A stretch of 37,144 nucleotides of DNA from a virus: the IMG/VR virus record IMGVR_UViG_3300050132_000094, positions 1-37,144 of that record. One strand, given 5' to 3'. The position numbers were made by a program, and so were the translations under genes. Of this stretch, positions 4,603 through 11,553 are shown piece by piece; position 1 is the stretch's first letter, and each line of letters begins with the position of its first letter. The notes beneath the pieces were generated by a model. That model made no database searches. It was given only the letters and a program-made list of their open reading frames with translations, and was not told the origin of the DNA.

Positions 4603-5399
4603 TGGCCCGCGCACGCAACCTAAAACCAGCCTTGTTCAAGAATGAGATTCTCGGCGTAGCTGATCCAATGCTTACCCTGCTGTTTGAGGGGCTTTGGTTG
4701 CTAGCTGATCGGGAAGGCCGTCTTGAGGATCGAGTTCTACGCATCAAGGCAGAATTGTTCCCCTACCGCGAAGGGATCGACGTCAATTCAATGCTCAACT
4801 GGCTGAACAAAAACGGCTTCATTGTTCGGTATACAGCTGGCGATTCAAGCTTTATTCAGATAGAGAACTTCGTTAAACATCAGAACCCACACAAGAATGA
4901 GGTCGAATCAGAAATCCCTTGTGTATCAGATGGTTGCGTATCCTCGGTTTTAATCGCGAGTGATACCGATTTTATCGGAACCGCTCCGGCTGATTCCCTC
5001 TCTCTTGATTCCCTCTCTCTTGATTCCCTTACTCCATCGCTCGCTCCGGTGGACGATGACCTGTTCCCGAAGTTCTGGAATCTGTACCCAAACAAAAAGG
5101 GTAAGGAGGCTGCGCAGAAAGCCTGGAAGAAACTCAAGGTTACTGACGACCTGTTCAGCCTGATCACCAGCGGTCTCGCCAAGCAAGTCGTTTGCGCTGA
5201 CTGGATCAAGGACGCTGGCCAGTTCATCCCGCACCCATCGACCTGGCTCAACGGCAAGCGCTGGGAGGACGAGGTAAAGACTCCTAGCAACGTGCACCCA
5301 TTCCAAAAACCTGCCGCCGTCTCCCGCCACCTCCTGACCGACACTCGCGACTACCGCGAAGGCACCAAGGAGAACGCCAATGGCACATTCCGTCTCTGA
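4602..5399 (+). CDS. O-like replication initiator / primosomal protein
   Basis: A 265-residue protein. An N-terminal winged-helix-like domain is at about 1-100 (LFKNEILGVADPMLTLLFEG..., 'ADREGRLEDRVLRIKAELFPY', 'FIQIENFVKHQNPHKNE'). A Ser/Asp/Leu repeat linker spans about 125-150. A C-terminal segment (DDLFPKFWNLYPNKKGKEAAQKAWKKL) resembles the tail of phage replication proteins such as lambda O and DnaT/DnaD-type loaders. The start is ATG 4602, sharing bases with the upstream stop. It lies directly before a DnaC-like gene, the lambda O-P arrangement. The linker is encoded by 15-bp tandem repeats that may be the replication origin. Confidence 0.8.
   Translation: MARARNLKPALFKNEILGVADPMLTLLFEGLWLLADREGRLEDRVLRIKAELFPYREGIDVNSMLNWLNKNGFIVRYTAGDSSFIQIENFVKHQNPHKNEVESEIPCVSDGCVSSVLIASDTDFIGTAPADSLSLDSLSLDSLTPSLAPVDDDLFPKFWNLYPNKKGKEAAQKAWKKLKVTDDLFSLITSGLAKQVVCADWIKDAGQFIPHPSTWLNGKRWEDEVKTPSNVHPFQKPAAVSRHLLTDTRDYREGTKENANGTFRL
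4991..5030. repeat. 15-bp tandem repeats inside the O-like gene, candidate ori
   Basis: TGATTCCCTCTCTCT occurs twice end to end (4991-5005, 5006-5020), then TGATTCCCTT (5021-5030). In lambda, P22 and relatives the origin iterons lie within the middle of the O gene, so the placement fits an origin. The repeats are also in frame, giving DSLSL units, and could simply be a protein linker repeat. Confidence 0.5.
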
Positions 5400-6165
5400 C
5401 CTCGGCGATAAAATGGACCGCAAATTCGGTGTGATAGGGCGCCAGCCTGCGATGTGCGAAAAGCACGGCAAGTACTCGGCTGTCATCTTAAAATCGTCTG
5501 GAGAGCCTTCTGGGTGCCCTCGGTGCGCAAGCGATAAGCGCGAAATGGAAGAGCTTGAGCGCAAAAAATGGCAGTTCGCGATGGTTCAAAAGGGCAGTGC
5601 GCGCATCCCAAAACGGTTCGCAGAGAAGTCTTTTGCTGACTACCGGGCTGACACTCCTGAGCAGAAAATAGCTCTCGATGCCTGCGTTGATTACGTCGAT
5701 GACTTCTCAAAACACCGCCGCGAAGGCCGGTGCATGTTGCTGCTCGGAAAGGTCGGAACCGGCAAAACTCACCTGGCCATCGCAGCAGTCAATTTCCTGA
5801 TCGAAGAACGCTCGGTCAAGGCGATTTACCGCACTGTCGGTACCGTGATCAGCGACATCAGGGCGACGTTCAGCGACCGCTCTGGCTCGTCTGAGGCCTA
5901 CATCATGGCCGAAATCATCGGTGCTGATCTGCTGGTACTGGATGAGGTTGGGGCTACCAAACAAAGCGAGTTCGAGCTGGCCACCCTGTTCAGCATCATC
6001 AACGGTCGCTATGAGCAAGGCCGCCCCACGATCATCGTCAGCAACCTTTCCTCGTCCGAACTGAACGATGCCATTGGCGTGCGTTGCGTTGACCGTATCC
6101 GCGAGAACGGCTGCATCGGCGTGCGGTTTGAGTGGGAATCACAACGCGGCAAGGAGGGTTTCTGA
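5380..6165 (+). CDS. DnaC-like helicase-loader ATPase
   Basis: A 261-residue AAA+ protein. Residues 26-49 hold CxxH...CxxC, a possible zinc knuckle. Walker A is GKVGTGKTH (123-131) and Walker B is LLVLDEVG (184-191), followed by a sensor-1 style 'IVSNLSSSELN' and an arginine-finger region 'CVDRIREN'. These fit the DnaC/IstB-type loaders that place the replicative helicase at the origin. It has AAGGAG before its ATG and overlaps the end of the O-like gene by 20 nt. It plays the role of lambda P, though lambda P is unrelated in sequence. Confidence 0.88.
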   Translation: MAHSVSDLGDKMDRKFGVIGRQPAMCEKHGKYSAVILKSSGEPSGCPRCASDKREMEELERKKWQFAMVQKGSARIPKRFAEKSFADYRADTPEQKIALDACVDYVDDFSKHRREGRCMLLLGKVGTGKTHLAIAAVNFLIEERSVKAIYRTVGTVISDIRATFSDRSGSSEAYIMAEIIGADLLVLDEVGATKQSEFELATLFSIINGRYEQGRPTIIVSNLSSSELNDAIGVRCVDRIRENGCIGVRFEWESQRGKEGF

Positions 6166-6363
6166 ATGCTTAATTTTTTCGCAGGCTTAGTCTTTGGGGC
6201 TTTCTGGATTTTTATCATCGTTTGGGAACCAGCGCCCAAAACGCCAGAACTGGTCAAATACCACGACGCAGAGTCATCAGTAACGTGTTTCCGCGCAGCT
6301 TACAAAGACGGAATCAATTGCTTCCCTGACTACCAGCTCAAGGCTCAGGCGGTGAAGCCATGA
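6166..6363 (+). CDS. Small single-pass membrane protein
   Basis: 65 residues, ATG immediately after the upstream TGA, with AAGGAGGG as ribosome site. The N-terminus (LNFFAGLVFGAFWIFIIVW) is one transmembrane segment followed by a polar tail with two Cys. Function unknown. It begins the nin-like run of small coupled genes. Confidence 0.65.
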   Translation: MLNFFAGLVFGAFWIFIIVWEPAPKTPELVKYHDAESSVTCFRAAYKDGINCFPDYQLKAQAVKP

Positions 6364-6512
6364 CCGCCGCCCAAAAATCCAAAGTCTCCGAACTCCAGCT
6401 CCAAGGCTTCTCAATCATCAACACCTCTGGCGACCTTGTTCGCATGAAACGAGGACCAGACGAACGCTATGTACGAACAGACGGCAGCCAGAAGCGGGCG
6501 GTGAGGAAATGA
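6360..6512 (+). CDS. 50-residue hypothetical protein
   Basis: A short frame with ATGA overlaps at both ends (ATG 6360 with the upstream TGA; stop 6510-6512 with the next ATG). The product is MTAAQKSKVSELQLQGFSII followed by a basic C-terminus ending QKRAVRK. The paired overlaps and neighbours of the same style argue that it is real. No domain recognised. Confidence 0.6.
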   Translation: MTAAQKSKVSELQLQGFSIINTSGDLVRMKRGPDERYVRTDGSQKRAVRK

Positions 6513-6748
6513 GAAATCCTAAAACGCGTGAAGGCTATGACCTGTGGGACAAAGCTCACGAACTGCCTCGATTCAACTTCTGGCGCGGCGGAGAAGACGA
6601 GAAAGGATCTGTAATCCGTGTGCCTGAGAAGCACGGCCACTGGGTTCACTTCGATGATATTTCCAGACTGGCTGATCAGTACCAAGACGAAATTAACGAA
6701 TTGCGCGAGCGGCTTGCTCGCCTTGGGCTGAAGGCGGTGAAGTCATGA
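6509..6748 (+). CDS. Hypothetical nin-region protein
   Basis: 79 residues, coupled on both sides by ATGA overlaps. It is rich in aromatic and charged residues in the middle (PRFNFWRGGEDEKG, KHGHWVHFDD) and ends in a short helical, coiled-coil-like segment (DQYQDEINELRERLARLG). No known family recognised. Confidence 0.6.
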   Translation: MRNPKTREGYDLWDKAHELPRFNFWRGGEDEKGSVIRVPEKHGHWVHFDDISRLADQYQDEINELRERLARLGLKAVKS

Positions 6749-7017
6749 GCGAATCAAAAATGCAGGCCGATTTCGAAGCATGGCATCGCAGCGTCGTCGA
6801 AGGCGAACCACCCCATGAAAAATACGACTCTGGCGATTACCTGAATCAGCATGTACAGCGGTACTGGACTGGCTGGAAAGCATCCCGCGAATCTCTGGTG
6901 ATTGAGCTGTCTGATCTATCGAACTGCTTCAGTCCAGACGACTGCGGAGACTGGGCTATATGGCTAGATGACGTGAAGAAACTGATCGTAGCAGCCGGCC
7001 TGAAGGTGGCGCAATGA
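6745..7017 (+). CDS. Hypothetical nin-region protein
   Basis: 90 residues beginning MSESKMQADFEAWHRSVVEG and containing 'VQRYWTGWKASRE', a pattern (FExW...YW-x-GWxASR) common in small proteins of unknown function in phage early regions. ATGA overlaps with both neighbours. Function unknown. Confidence 0.65.
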   Translation: MSESKMQADFEAWHRSVVEGEPPHEKYDSGDYLNQHVQRYWTGWKASRESLVIELSDLSNCFSPDDCGDWAIWLDDVKKLIVAAGLKVAQ

Positions 7018-7796
7018 GCGATGTGAAGCTGATGCATGGAGACTGTCTTGATCGCATGAAAGAGATCGAAGACGGATCGATAGATATGATCTGCGCCGAT
7101 CTCCCATACGGAACAACTCAGTGCGCATGGGACGTTGTCATCCCTTTCGATCAGCTATGGCGTGAGTACCTTCGAATCGCCAAGCCAGAGGCAGCCATTG
7201 TGTTGTGCGCCGCCCAGCCATTCACCTCACTGATGGTTTCGAGCAATGTCCGTGACTACAAGTACGAATGGATCTGGGAAAAGGGCGCAGCAACGGGCTT
7301 TCTAAATGCCAAGAAGCAGCCTCTGCGCGCCCATGAAAGCGCTCAGGTGTTCTATCGGAAACAGCCGGTCTACAACCCTCGAATGACCACTGGTCACGAG
7401 CGCAAGACATCAAAGCGTAAATCAGTCGAGTCGGAATGCTACGGGAAGGCTCTGCAGCTCACCGAATACGACTCGACAGAGCGGTACCCGCGATCTGTGC
7501 AGTTCTTCTCGAGCGACAAGCAGACCGCCAGCTATCACCCCACGCAAAAGCCCGTCGCCTGGATGGAATTCCTGATCGGTACGTACACAAACCCTGGCCA
7601 GATCGTTCTAGACAACACGATGGGTAGCGGTACCACCGGGGTCGCCTGCGTTCAGCTAGGCCGGAAATTCATCGGCATCGAGCGGGACGAAACAATTTTC
7701 AGCACTGCCTCGGCGCGAATCAGTGAGGCAATTACCGTCCGCAACACTCCGGTACCGCAATTTGATCTGTTCAGGGAGGCTGCAAATGGCCGATGA
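7014..7796 (+). CDS. DNA N6-adenine/N4-cytosine methyltransferase, beta class
   Basis: A 260-residue SAM-dependent methyltransferase. Catalytic motif IV DLPYGTTQ (29-36) comes first, a DLPY form of the usual DPPY. The SAM-binding motif I (DNTMGSGTTGVA, from about residue 200) follows near the C-terminus after 'HPTQKPVAWMEFLI'. That order (catalytic motif before FxGxG) is the beta class. No restriction partner is next to it, so it is an orphan phage enzyme. It may protect phage DNA from host restriction or alter expression. The specificity cannot be read from the sequence. It is coupled to the gene before it. Confidence 0.9.
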   Translation: MSDVKLMHGDCLDRMKEIEDGSIDMICADLPYGTTQCAWDVVIPFDQLWREYLRIAKPEAAIVLCAAQPFTSLMVSSNVRDYKYEWIWEKGAATGFLNAKKQPLRAHESAQVFYRKQPVYNPRMTTGHERKTSKRKSVESECYGKALQLTEYDSTERYPRSVQFFSSDKQTASYHPTQKPVAWMEFLIGTYTNPGQIVLDNTMGSGTTGVACVQLGRKFIGIERDETIFSTASARISEAITVRNTPVPQFDLFREAANGR

Positions 7797-8001
7797 AATC
7801 GACTTCGCCCAAACCCGCATCGAAACCGAACTGGCATCAAAGCTCGCTGCTCGGGTGATTTATACCGGTCAGAGCGCCTATGAGTGCGAATGCGGCGACG
7901 ATATCCCCGAGGCTCGGCGTGTAGCTGTGCCGGGCGTTCAGGCTTGCGTGGCGTGCGCTGAAAGGGCTGCGCTGGCAAAGCAGGGAGTGCGGAGAGCATG
8001 A
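7786..8001 (+). CDS. DksA/TraR-type C4 zinc-finger protein
   Basis: 71 residues, ATG 7786 behind GGGAGG, overlapping the methyltransferase by 11 nt. The N-terminus is a helix (EIDFAQTRIETELASKL). The C-terminal half has the C4 finger YECECGDDIPEARR...GVQACVACAE, the signature of the DksA/TraR family. Small phage and plasmid members such as TraR bind in the RNA-polymerase secondary channel and mimic DksA plus ppGpp. A role in adjusting host transcription is plausible; only the family is seen. Confidence 0.85.
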   Translation: MADEIDFAQTRIETELASKLAARVIYTGQSAYECECGDDIPEARRVAVPGVQACVACAERAALAKQGVRRA

Positions 8002-8324
8002 GCGAATCCAAAGCGCCAACCATTGAGCGTTACGACGTGAGCGGCTGCGGTGATCGTAACTGCGATCCACTGATGGGAAGTCAAGAGGGCTGGCTTGTTG
8101 AGTTTGATGCTTACGAGGCTATGCGACTGGAGCGCGATCAACTGAAGGCTGAGTGCGAAGGGTTGCGGGTTGACGCTGAATTGGCAGCCAAGAAGTTGCG
8201 CAGCGCTGAAATTTGCCACCCGCGCGCAGTTGAAACCCTTGTGGATGAGGCTCGCGCGGCGCTGGAAAAGTATCTGCCGGAAGGCTGGCCTGAGTCGGCC
8301 ATGGGTCGGGGAGAGCGGTCATGA
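7998..8324 (+). CDS. Hypothetical protein with central coiled coil
   Basis: 108 residues with ATGA overlaps on both sides. After a Cys-containing N-terminus (DVSGCGDRNCDP) comes 'FDAYEAMRLERDQLKAECEGLR', a charged helix likely to form a coiled coil at about 38-70. The 'Y(D/E)...VxFDAYExxxxERDxLKAE' form is common among small phage early proteins of unknown role. No function assigned. Confidence 0.6.
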   Translation: MSESKAPTIERYDVSGCGDRNCDPLMGSQEGWLVEFDAYEAMRLERDQLKAECEGLRVDAELAAKKLRSAEICHPRAVETLVDEARAALEKYLPEGWPESAMGRGERS

Positions 8325-8791
8325 CCGATAAAATCTCCGTCAACTGCCAAGCCAAGCTCACCGAGGCAATCACCAGTCTGACTGCCATGTACCGGGACAA
8401 GAAGTACGTGGTTGTGTCCCTGCGCCCCGGCAAGGACCGCACCCTTGATCAAAACGCCCTGTGGTTCGCCCTGTACCAGCGCATCGCCCAGATGACGCAG
8501 ATCGGTGTTGTTGAGGACGCCCGTCGCTACTGCAAGTTGCACTTCGGCGTAGCCATCCTGAACGAAGACGACGAGAACTTTCGCAATAGCTGGTTCCGCA
8601 CGATGAAGCACATGGCCTACGGGGAAAAACTGGATTTGATGGGCGATTGCCCGTTGTTCGGTACGGATGGGTTTCCAGTGACTCGGCTATTCAACCGCGC
8701 CCAGGGCGTCACTTACACGGATCGCATCGTCGCTGACTTCGCAGGAAAGGGCGTGTTTTTCGGGGATTTGCTGGGAGAAAAAGCCGCATGA
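8321..8791 (+). CDS. ninB: NinB/Orf-like recombination mediator
   Basis: 156 residues. The segment KDRTLDQNALWFALYQRIAQ matches the conserved 'RSxDQNAxxxAML' start of NinB (lambda Orf), which helps load recombinase onto SSB-coated single strands. It continues with a helical 'ARRYCKLHFGVAIL...FRNSWFRTMKHM' and ends 'FFGDLLGEKAA'. The location in the nin region fits. Overlaps neighbours by ATGA. The family is likely but divergent. Confidence 0.6.
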   Translation: MTDKISVNCQAKLTEAITSLTAMYRDKKYVVVSLRPGKDRTLDQNALWFALYQRIAQMTQIGVVEDARRYCKLHFGVAILNEDDENFRNSWFRTMKHMAYGEKLDLMGDCPLFGTDGFPVTRLFNRAQGVTYTDRIVADFAGKGVFFGDLLGEKAA

Positions 8792-8901
8792 GTATTTTCG
8801 TAGAGGCCCTATTTCGTGTCCTGATCAGCCTGATCGTCCTCGCTGAGTGCGCTTATCAGATGCCAGTTACACCGAGTGAGTGCGGGATGGGGTGGTTATG
8901 A
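8788..8901 (+). CDS. 37-residue putative membrane peptide
   Basis: ATG 8788 overlaps the previous stop and its own TGA (8899-8901) overlaps the next ATG at 8898. The product MSIFVEALFRVLISLIVLAE continues with a Cys-containing polar tail. One short hydrophobic helix. Coupling on both sides supports translation. Function unknown. Confidence 0.5.
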   Translation: MSIFVEALFRVLISLIVLAECAYQMPVTPSECGMGWL

Positions 8902-9197
8902 GCAAGCAAACCAAAATCACCAAGGCCGCCCGCGACCGCGATTGCCAAGTCCGCTTACCCGGCTGCCCCAACGACACCAGCACGACCGTACTGGCGCATT
9001 ACCGGCTGGCTGGCACCTGCGGCATGGGTATCAAGCCAAACAACCTGCAAGGGGCCTGGTGCTGCGTTTGGTGCCATGACCGCATCGATGGTCGAGCCAA
9101 GTTCGATATGCCGCACGACGAAATGCGCCTGTACCACGCCGAGGGTGTTATGCGCACCAACGACACATTGATCAGTGAAGGGGTTTATGCAGCATGA
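8898..9197 (+). CDS. DUF1364 (YbcO-like) putative nuclease
   Basis: 99 residues from ATG 8898. The sequence KAARDRDCQVRLPGCPNDTS...TVLAHYRLAGTCGMGIKPNN...AWCCVWCHDRIDGR shows the conserved Cys, His and Gly pattern of DUF1364. This is a small lambdoid nin-region family with an HNH-like zinc-bound core (CxxxxPGC..., CxxCHDxIDGR). Its substrate is unknown. An earlier in-frame ATG at 8880 lies within the previous gene and has no better ribosome site. Confidence 0.8.
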   Translation: MSKQTKITKAARDRDCQVRLPGCPNDTSTTVLAHYRLAGTCGMGIKPNNLQGAWCCVWCHDRIDGRAKFDMPHDEMRLYHAEGVMRTNDTLISEGVYAA

Positions 9198-9511
9198 AAT
9201 CGAAAATCATCGCAATCTTGATTAGTGCGGCTATTAGCGCAGCACTTCTATCCGGCATTGATCAGCTGCATCTGTTCGCATTCTACGTATCCGCTGTGAT
9301 GAACGTGCTGGGCTGGCTCGTATTGGTGGCTGGCGGAGTAAAAAAGGCTGCCGAGAAGACTAAGAAATACTGGTGGATGGGAATCCCGACCACGGCGCTA
9401 TCGCTGTATGCGCTGATATTTACAAGTCATCCGATGCTAGCTGCATCCAGTTTCATTTTGTCCGTGATCGTCATTGCAGTAGTCCACGGTAATCAGAAGG
9501 TGGCCGCATGA
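9194..9511 (+). CDS. Small multi-pass membrane protein
   Basis: 105 residues with three to four hydrophobic stretches: about 4-20 (IIAILISAAISAALLSGI), 27-48 (LFAFYVSAVMNVLGWLVLVAGG), 65-80 and 82-100. A basic loop (KKAAEKTKKY) lies between the second and third. Coupled by ATGA to both neighbours. No family recognised. Confidence 0.65.
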   Translation: MKSKIIAILISAAISAALLSGIDQLHLFAFYVSAVMNVLGWLVLVAGGVKKAAEKTKKYWWMGIPTTALSLYALIFTSHPMLAASSFILSVIVIAVVHGNQKVAA

Positions 9512-9693
9512 ACTGGACACGCACATCACCTAACTGCCTCACCTCTGACCAAGGCTACCTCGTCAGCAAATACGCCATGGAGAAGACTACGGCGTACATC
9601 GCCAGATCCAAGGCTGGGATCCTGTATGCAGGCCCGGACGTGGAAAAGGCCAAGGCGGCATGTGAACGGGATTTGATGGGGGTGGCGGCATGA
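9508..9693 (+). CDS. 61-residue hypothetical protein
   Basis: Begins MNWTRTSPNCLTSDQGYLVS and contains 'YIARSKAGILYAGPDVEKAKAACE', an alpha/beta pattern found in small phage proteins of unknown role. ATGA overlaps on both sides. Function unknown. Confidence 0.6.
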   Translation: MNWTRTSPNCLTSDQGYLVSKYAMEKTTAYIARSKAGILYAGPDVEKAKAACERDLMGVAA

Positions 9694-10064
9694 GTGCGCC
9701 GGAAGAGTTGCTGGCGCTTCACCTGCGCGCCCACAAGCTCGAAGTAGAGCCAGAGTATCGGTTTGGCGCTATCGCCGCTGGCGGTCCGGGTAAGGGTCTT
9801 CGTGAGCGGCTTAAGTTGGCCGGTCTGCGGGACTGGAGATTCGATTTCGCAATGCCTGCTCACAGGCTGGCTGTAGAGGTCGAGGGTGGCGGCTGGACCG
9901 GTGGCCGACACACTCGCGGCACCGGGTTCGCCGAGGATATGGCGAAGTACGACGCGGCAATGCGGCTGGGATGGACGATTTATCGATGCGACCCGGCAAT
10001 GGTCAAGTCGGGCAGGGCGATTGAAACCATCAAATTGATTCTCGAAATGAGGGCGGCAGCATGA
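9690..10064 (+). CDS. PDDEXK/VSR-like endonuclease
   Basis: 124 residues. The core 'WRFDFAMPAHRLAVEVEGG' resembles the D...E-x-E centre of PDDEXK nucleases. It is followed by a Gly/Arg/His loop (GGRHTRGTGFAEDMAKYDAA) and 'GWTIYRCDP', as in the Vsr/DUF559 group where a late strand ends the core. It sits where lambdoid phages often carry a junction resolvase (RusA/NinG), so it may process branched replication or recombination intermediates. Fold reasonably supported; substrate inferred. Confidence 0.65.
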   Translation: MSAPEELLALHLRAHKLEVEPEYRFGAIAAGGPGKGLRERLKLAGLRDWRFDFAMPAHRLAVEVEGGGWTGGRHTRGTGFAEDMAKYDAAMRLGWTIYRCDPAMVKSGRAIETIKLILEMRAAA

Positions 10065-10642
10065 ATATCAACTCGGCGCGGCAAGCGTGGCATGACTGCA
10101 CCTACAACCCTGCACCAGGCCAAACCTCTGATGTCGTCCAGTTGGGAGTGGTAGTTCAGGCCACGGAGCGTGGACCTACCGCCAATCACGCAATGCATAG
10201 CGCGCTGGCCGGTCACATTCAGTCGGCAATCGCACGGCTACACCCTCAAGTTCGCCTGTTCGGCGAGTACATGTACGCAGCCAATAGGGATGACGACATT
10301 CGAGAAGCTGCGGAAGATTTGATCTTTGGCATGGTCATGTCGAAGTCAAAGAGAATGACCGCCGCTAAACGCGAGAAGCTTGAGTTCGTGGTTAAGGGTG
10401 TTATGCGCCGATACCGGTACATGAATCAAGGCGGCCAGTCGTCGAATGATGACCCCCTGATTAAGCCGGAGTCGTTCAGATCATGGCTACTGGCAGAGTA
10501 CGGGGTACGCCTCGAATCCTTCAACTGGGACCGTGACTGGGAAGTGGTTGTGCGACTGACATTCGATTGCTGCGAAGACCTTGATCGCATGGCCCTGAGC
10601 CCTGTTGGAGCGGCAATTTACAAGATGAAAGAAGCCGCTTGA
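10061..10642 (+). CDS. Late regulator candidate in the Q position
   Basis: 193 residues, last gene of the early rightward run, coupled by ATGA to the nuclease gene. It is directly followed by a candidate promoter and three stacked hairpins before the holin genes, which is the place of lambda Q. The C-terminal half is basic and helical ('SKSKRMTAAKREKLEFVVKG', MRRYRYMNQGG), then 'SFRSWLLAEYGVRLESFNWD' and a Cys pair near 'FDCCEDLD'. I do not recognise a named antiterminator family, so the function is inferred from position only. Confidence 0.5.
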   Translation: MNINSARQAWHDCTYNPAPGQTSDVVQLGVVVQATERGPTANHAMHSALAGHIQSAIARLHPQVRLFGEYMYAANRDDDIREAAEDLIFGMVMSKSKRMTAAKREKLEFVVKGVMRRYRYMNQGGQSSNDDPLIKPESFRSWLLAEYGVRLESFNWDRDWEVVVRLTFDCCEDLDRMALSPVGAAIYKMKEAA

Positions 10643-10667
10643 CTTCCCGTGCGGCTGGCGGCATCAT
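10639..10667 (+). promoter_or_regulatory. Candidate late promoter (PR'-like)
   Basis: TTGACT (10639-10644), a 17-bp spacer and CATCAT (10662-10667) lie across the stop codon of the Q-position gene. The transcript would meet the three hairpins within about 170 nt. The -10 is weak (4 of 6); a TATATT at 10673-10678 is an alternative -10 without a matching -35. Confidence 0.35.
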
Positions 10668-10712
10668 TTCTCTATATTAGGATTTTGCCTCTGGCAATTG
10701 TCCACATCCATA

Positions 10713-10735
10713 CCTCGCCATGTGCGGGGTTTTTT
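10713..10735 (+). terminator. Late-leader terminator 1
   Basis: CCTCGC (10713-10718), loop CATGT, GCGGGG (10724-10729), then six T. A standard intrinsic terminator behind the Q-position gene. Confidence 0.8.
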
Positions 10736-10756
10736 GCGTCCGTAATTTACAAAAGA

Positions 10757-10804
10757 CCCCCAAGCCTCTTACTTCGGTAATGCGCAAATCGGGGGCGCCT
10801 TTTT
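10757..10804 (+). terminator. Late-leader hairpin 2, with internal UUCG hairpin
   Basis: CCCCC (10757-10761) can pair with GGGGG (10791-10795); five T begin at 10800. Inside the loop TTAC-TTCG-GTAA (10769-10780) forms its own UUCG-capped hairpin. The T-run is 4 nt past the stem, so it is a weaker terminator than its neighbours. Confidence 0.5.
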
Positions 10805-10818
10805 AGCCTCGACAGGCT

Positions 10819-10845
10819 TTGCCCGCTCGTAACGGGCAACTTTTT
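10819..10845 (+). terminator. Late-leader terminator 3
   Basis: TTGCCCG (10819-10825) and CGGGCAA (10833-10839) with a 7-nt loop, then C and five T. Third terminator-like structure within 135 bp, just before the holin gene. Confidence 0.8.
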
Positions 10846-10897
10846 CGTGGGTGGCAGTCACCCTTTTTATTCCGTGAATCACTCAAGAGGTCCGAGC

Positions 10898-11224
10898 ATG
10901 GAGTTTCTAAATTTCTTGCGCGATAAATCCTCTTTGCTGATTGCGGGCCTCATTGGGGCCTTTATCGCAAGCTGGTGGCACAAGGATGATTTGACAAGCG
11001 TACAAGCCTGGGTCGTCTTCTTGCTGACGGGATGTGCCTGCTCGCTGTATTTGACAGGGATGGTTAGCACTCATCTCGGCATTACCGAGCCCAGCAACGT
11101 TGCCGGTGTCGGCTTCCTGTTAGGCACCTTTGGCGGCTCTCTCATGGCCGCCATCAACCGCGCCATTAAAGCCGCTGACCTCTGGGCGCTCATACGCTCC
11201 AAGTTCGGGGGAGGCACACCATGA
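10898..11224 (+). CDS. Holin-like membrane protein
   Basis: 108 residues from ATG 10898 (AGAGG upstream). Three hydrophobic segments at about 12-28 (SLLIAGLIGAFIASWW), 36-56 (VQAWVVFLLTGCACSLYLTG) and 66-84 (VAGVGFLLGTFGGSLMAAI), ending in a short amphipathic tail. Size, topology and position as first gene after the late leader fit a three-segment phage holin. The endolysin and spanins are 24 kb away at the right end, so the lysis genes are split. The role is inferred from topology and place. Confidence 0.65.
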   Translation: MEFLNFLRDKSSLLIAGLIGAFIASWWHKDDLTSVQAWVVFLLTGCACSLYLTGMVSTHLGITEPSNVAGVGFLLGTFGGSLMAAINRAIKAADLWALIRSKFGGGTP

Positions 11225-11550
11225 ACCTCGAATTCTTCAGCTCAGTCGTCATTGCGGTCATTTCTGCATGGGCTATCTGGTGTTGTTTAAGCCGCAAGGT
11301 GAATGACGGAATCGCTGGAAAGCTGATCTACGCCGTCATTGCGGTATCTGGCTACGCAATCGTCACTCGCACCGAAACCATGTTCTTTTCGCCGTCTGTT
11401 GCAGGCGTCACCTTTCATGCGGGGCTGGCCATGGCAGGGTTACGGCATTACTTCCTGGTGAATCACTGGGTGAAGGTCAAGGCTTGGATGTGCAGATATT
11501 TGCACTGTGAGAGCTGCGCCAATCAAGTGGGCGACAAGGAGTTGAAGTGA
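11221..11550 (+). CDS. Second small membrane protein, possible holin partner
   Basis: 109 residues overlapping the preceding gene by ATGA. Segments at about 4-23 (EFFSSVVIAVISAWAIWCCL), 33-50 (AGKLIYAVIAVSGYAIV) and 60-76 (SVAGVTFHAGLAMAGLRHY), then a Cys-rich cytosolic tail (WMCRYLHCESC). Two adjacent small membrane genes suggest a holin/antiholin or two-holin arrangement. No family named with certainty. Confidence 0.6.
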   Translation: MNLEFFSSVVIAVISAWAIWCCLSRKVNDGIAGKLIYAVIAVSGYAIVTRTETMFFSPSVAGVTFHAGLAMAGLRHYFLVNHWVKVKAWMCRYLHCESCANQVGDKELK

Positions 11551-11553
11551 CAA

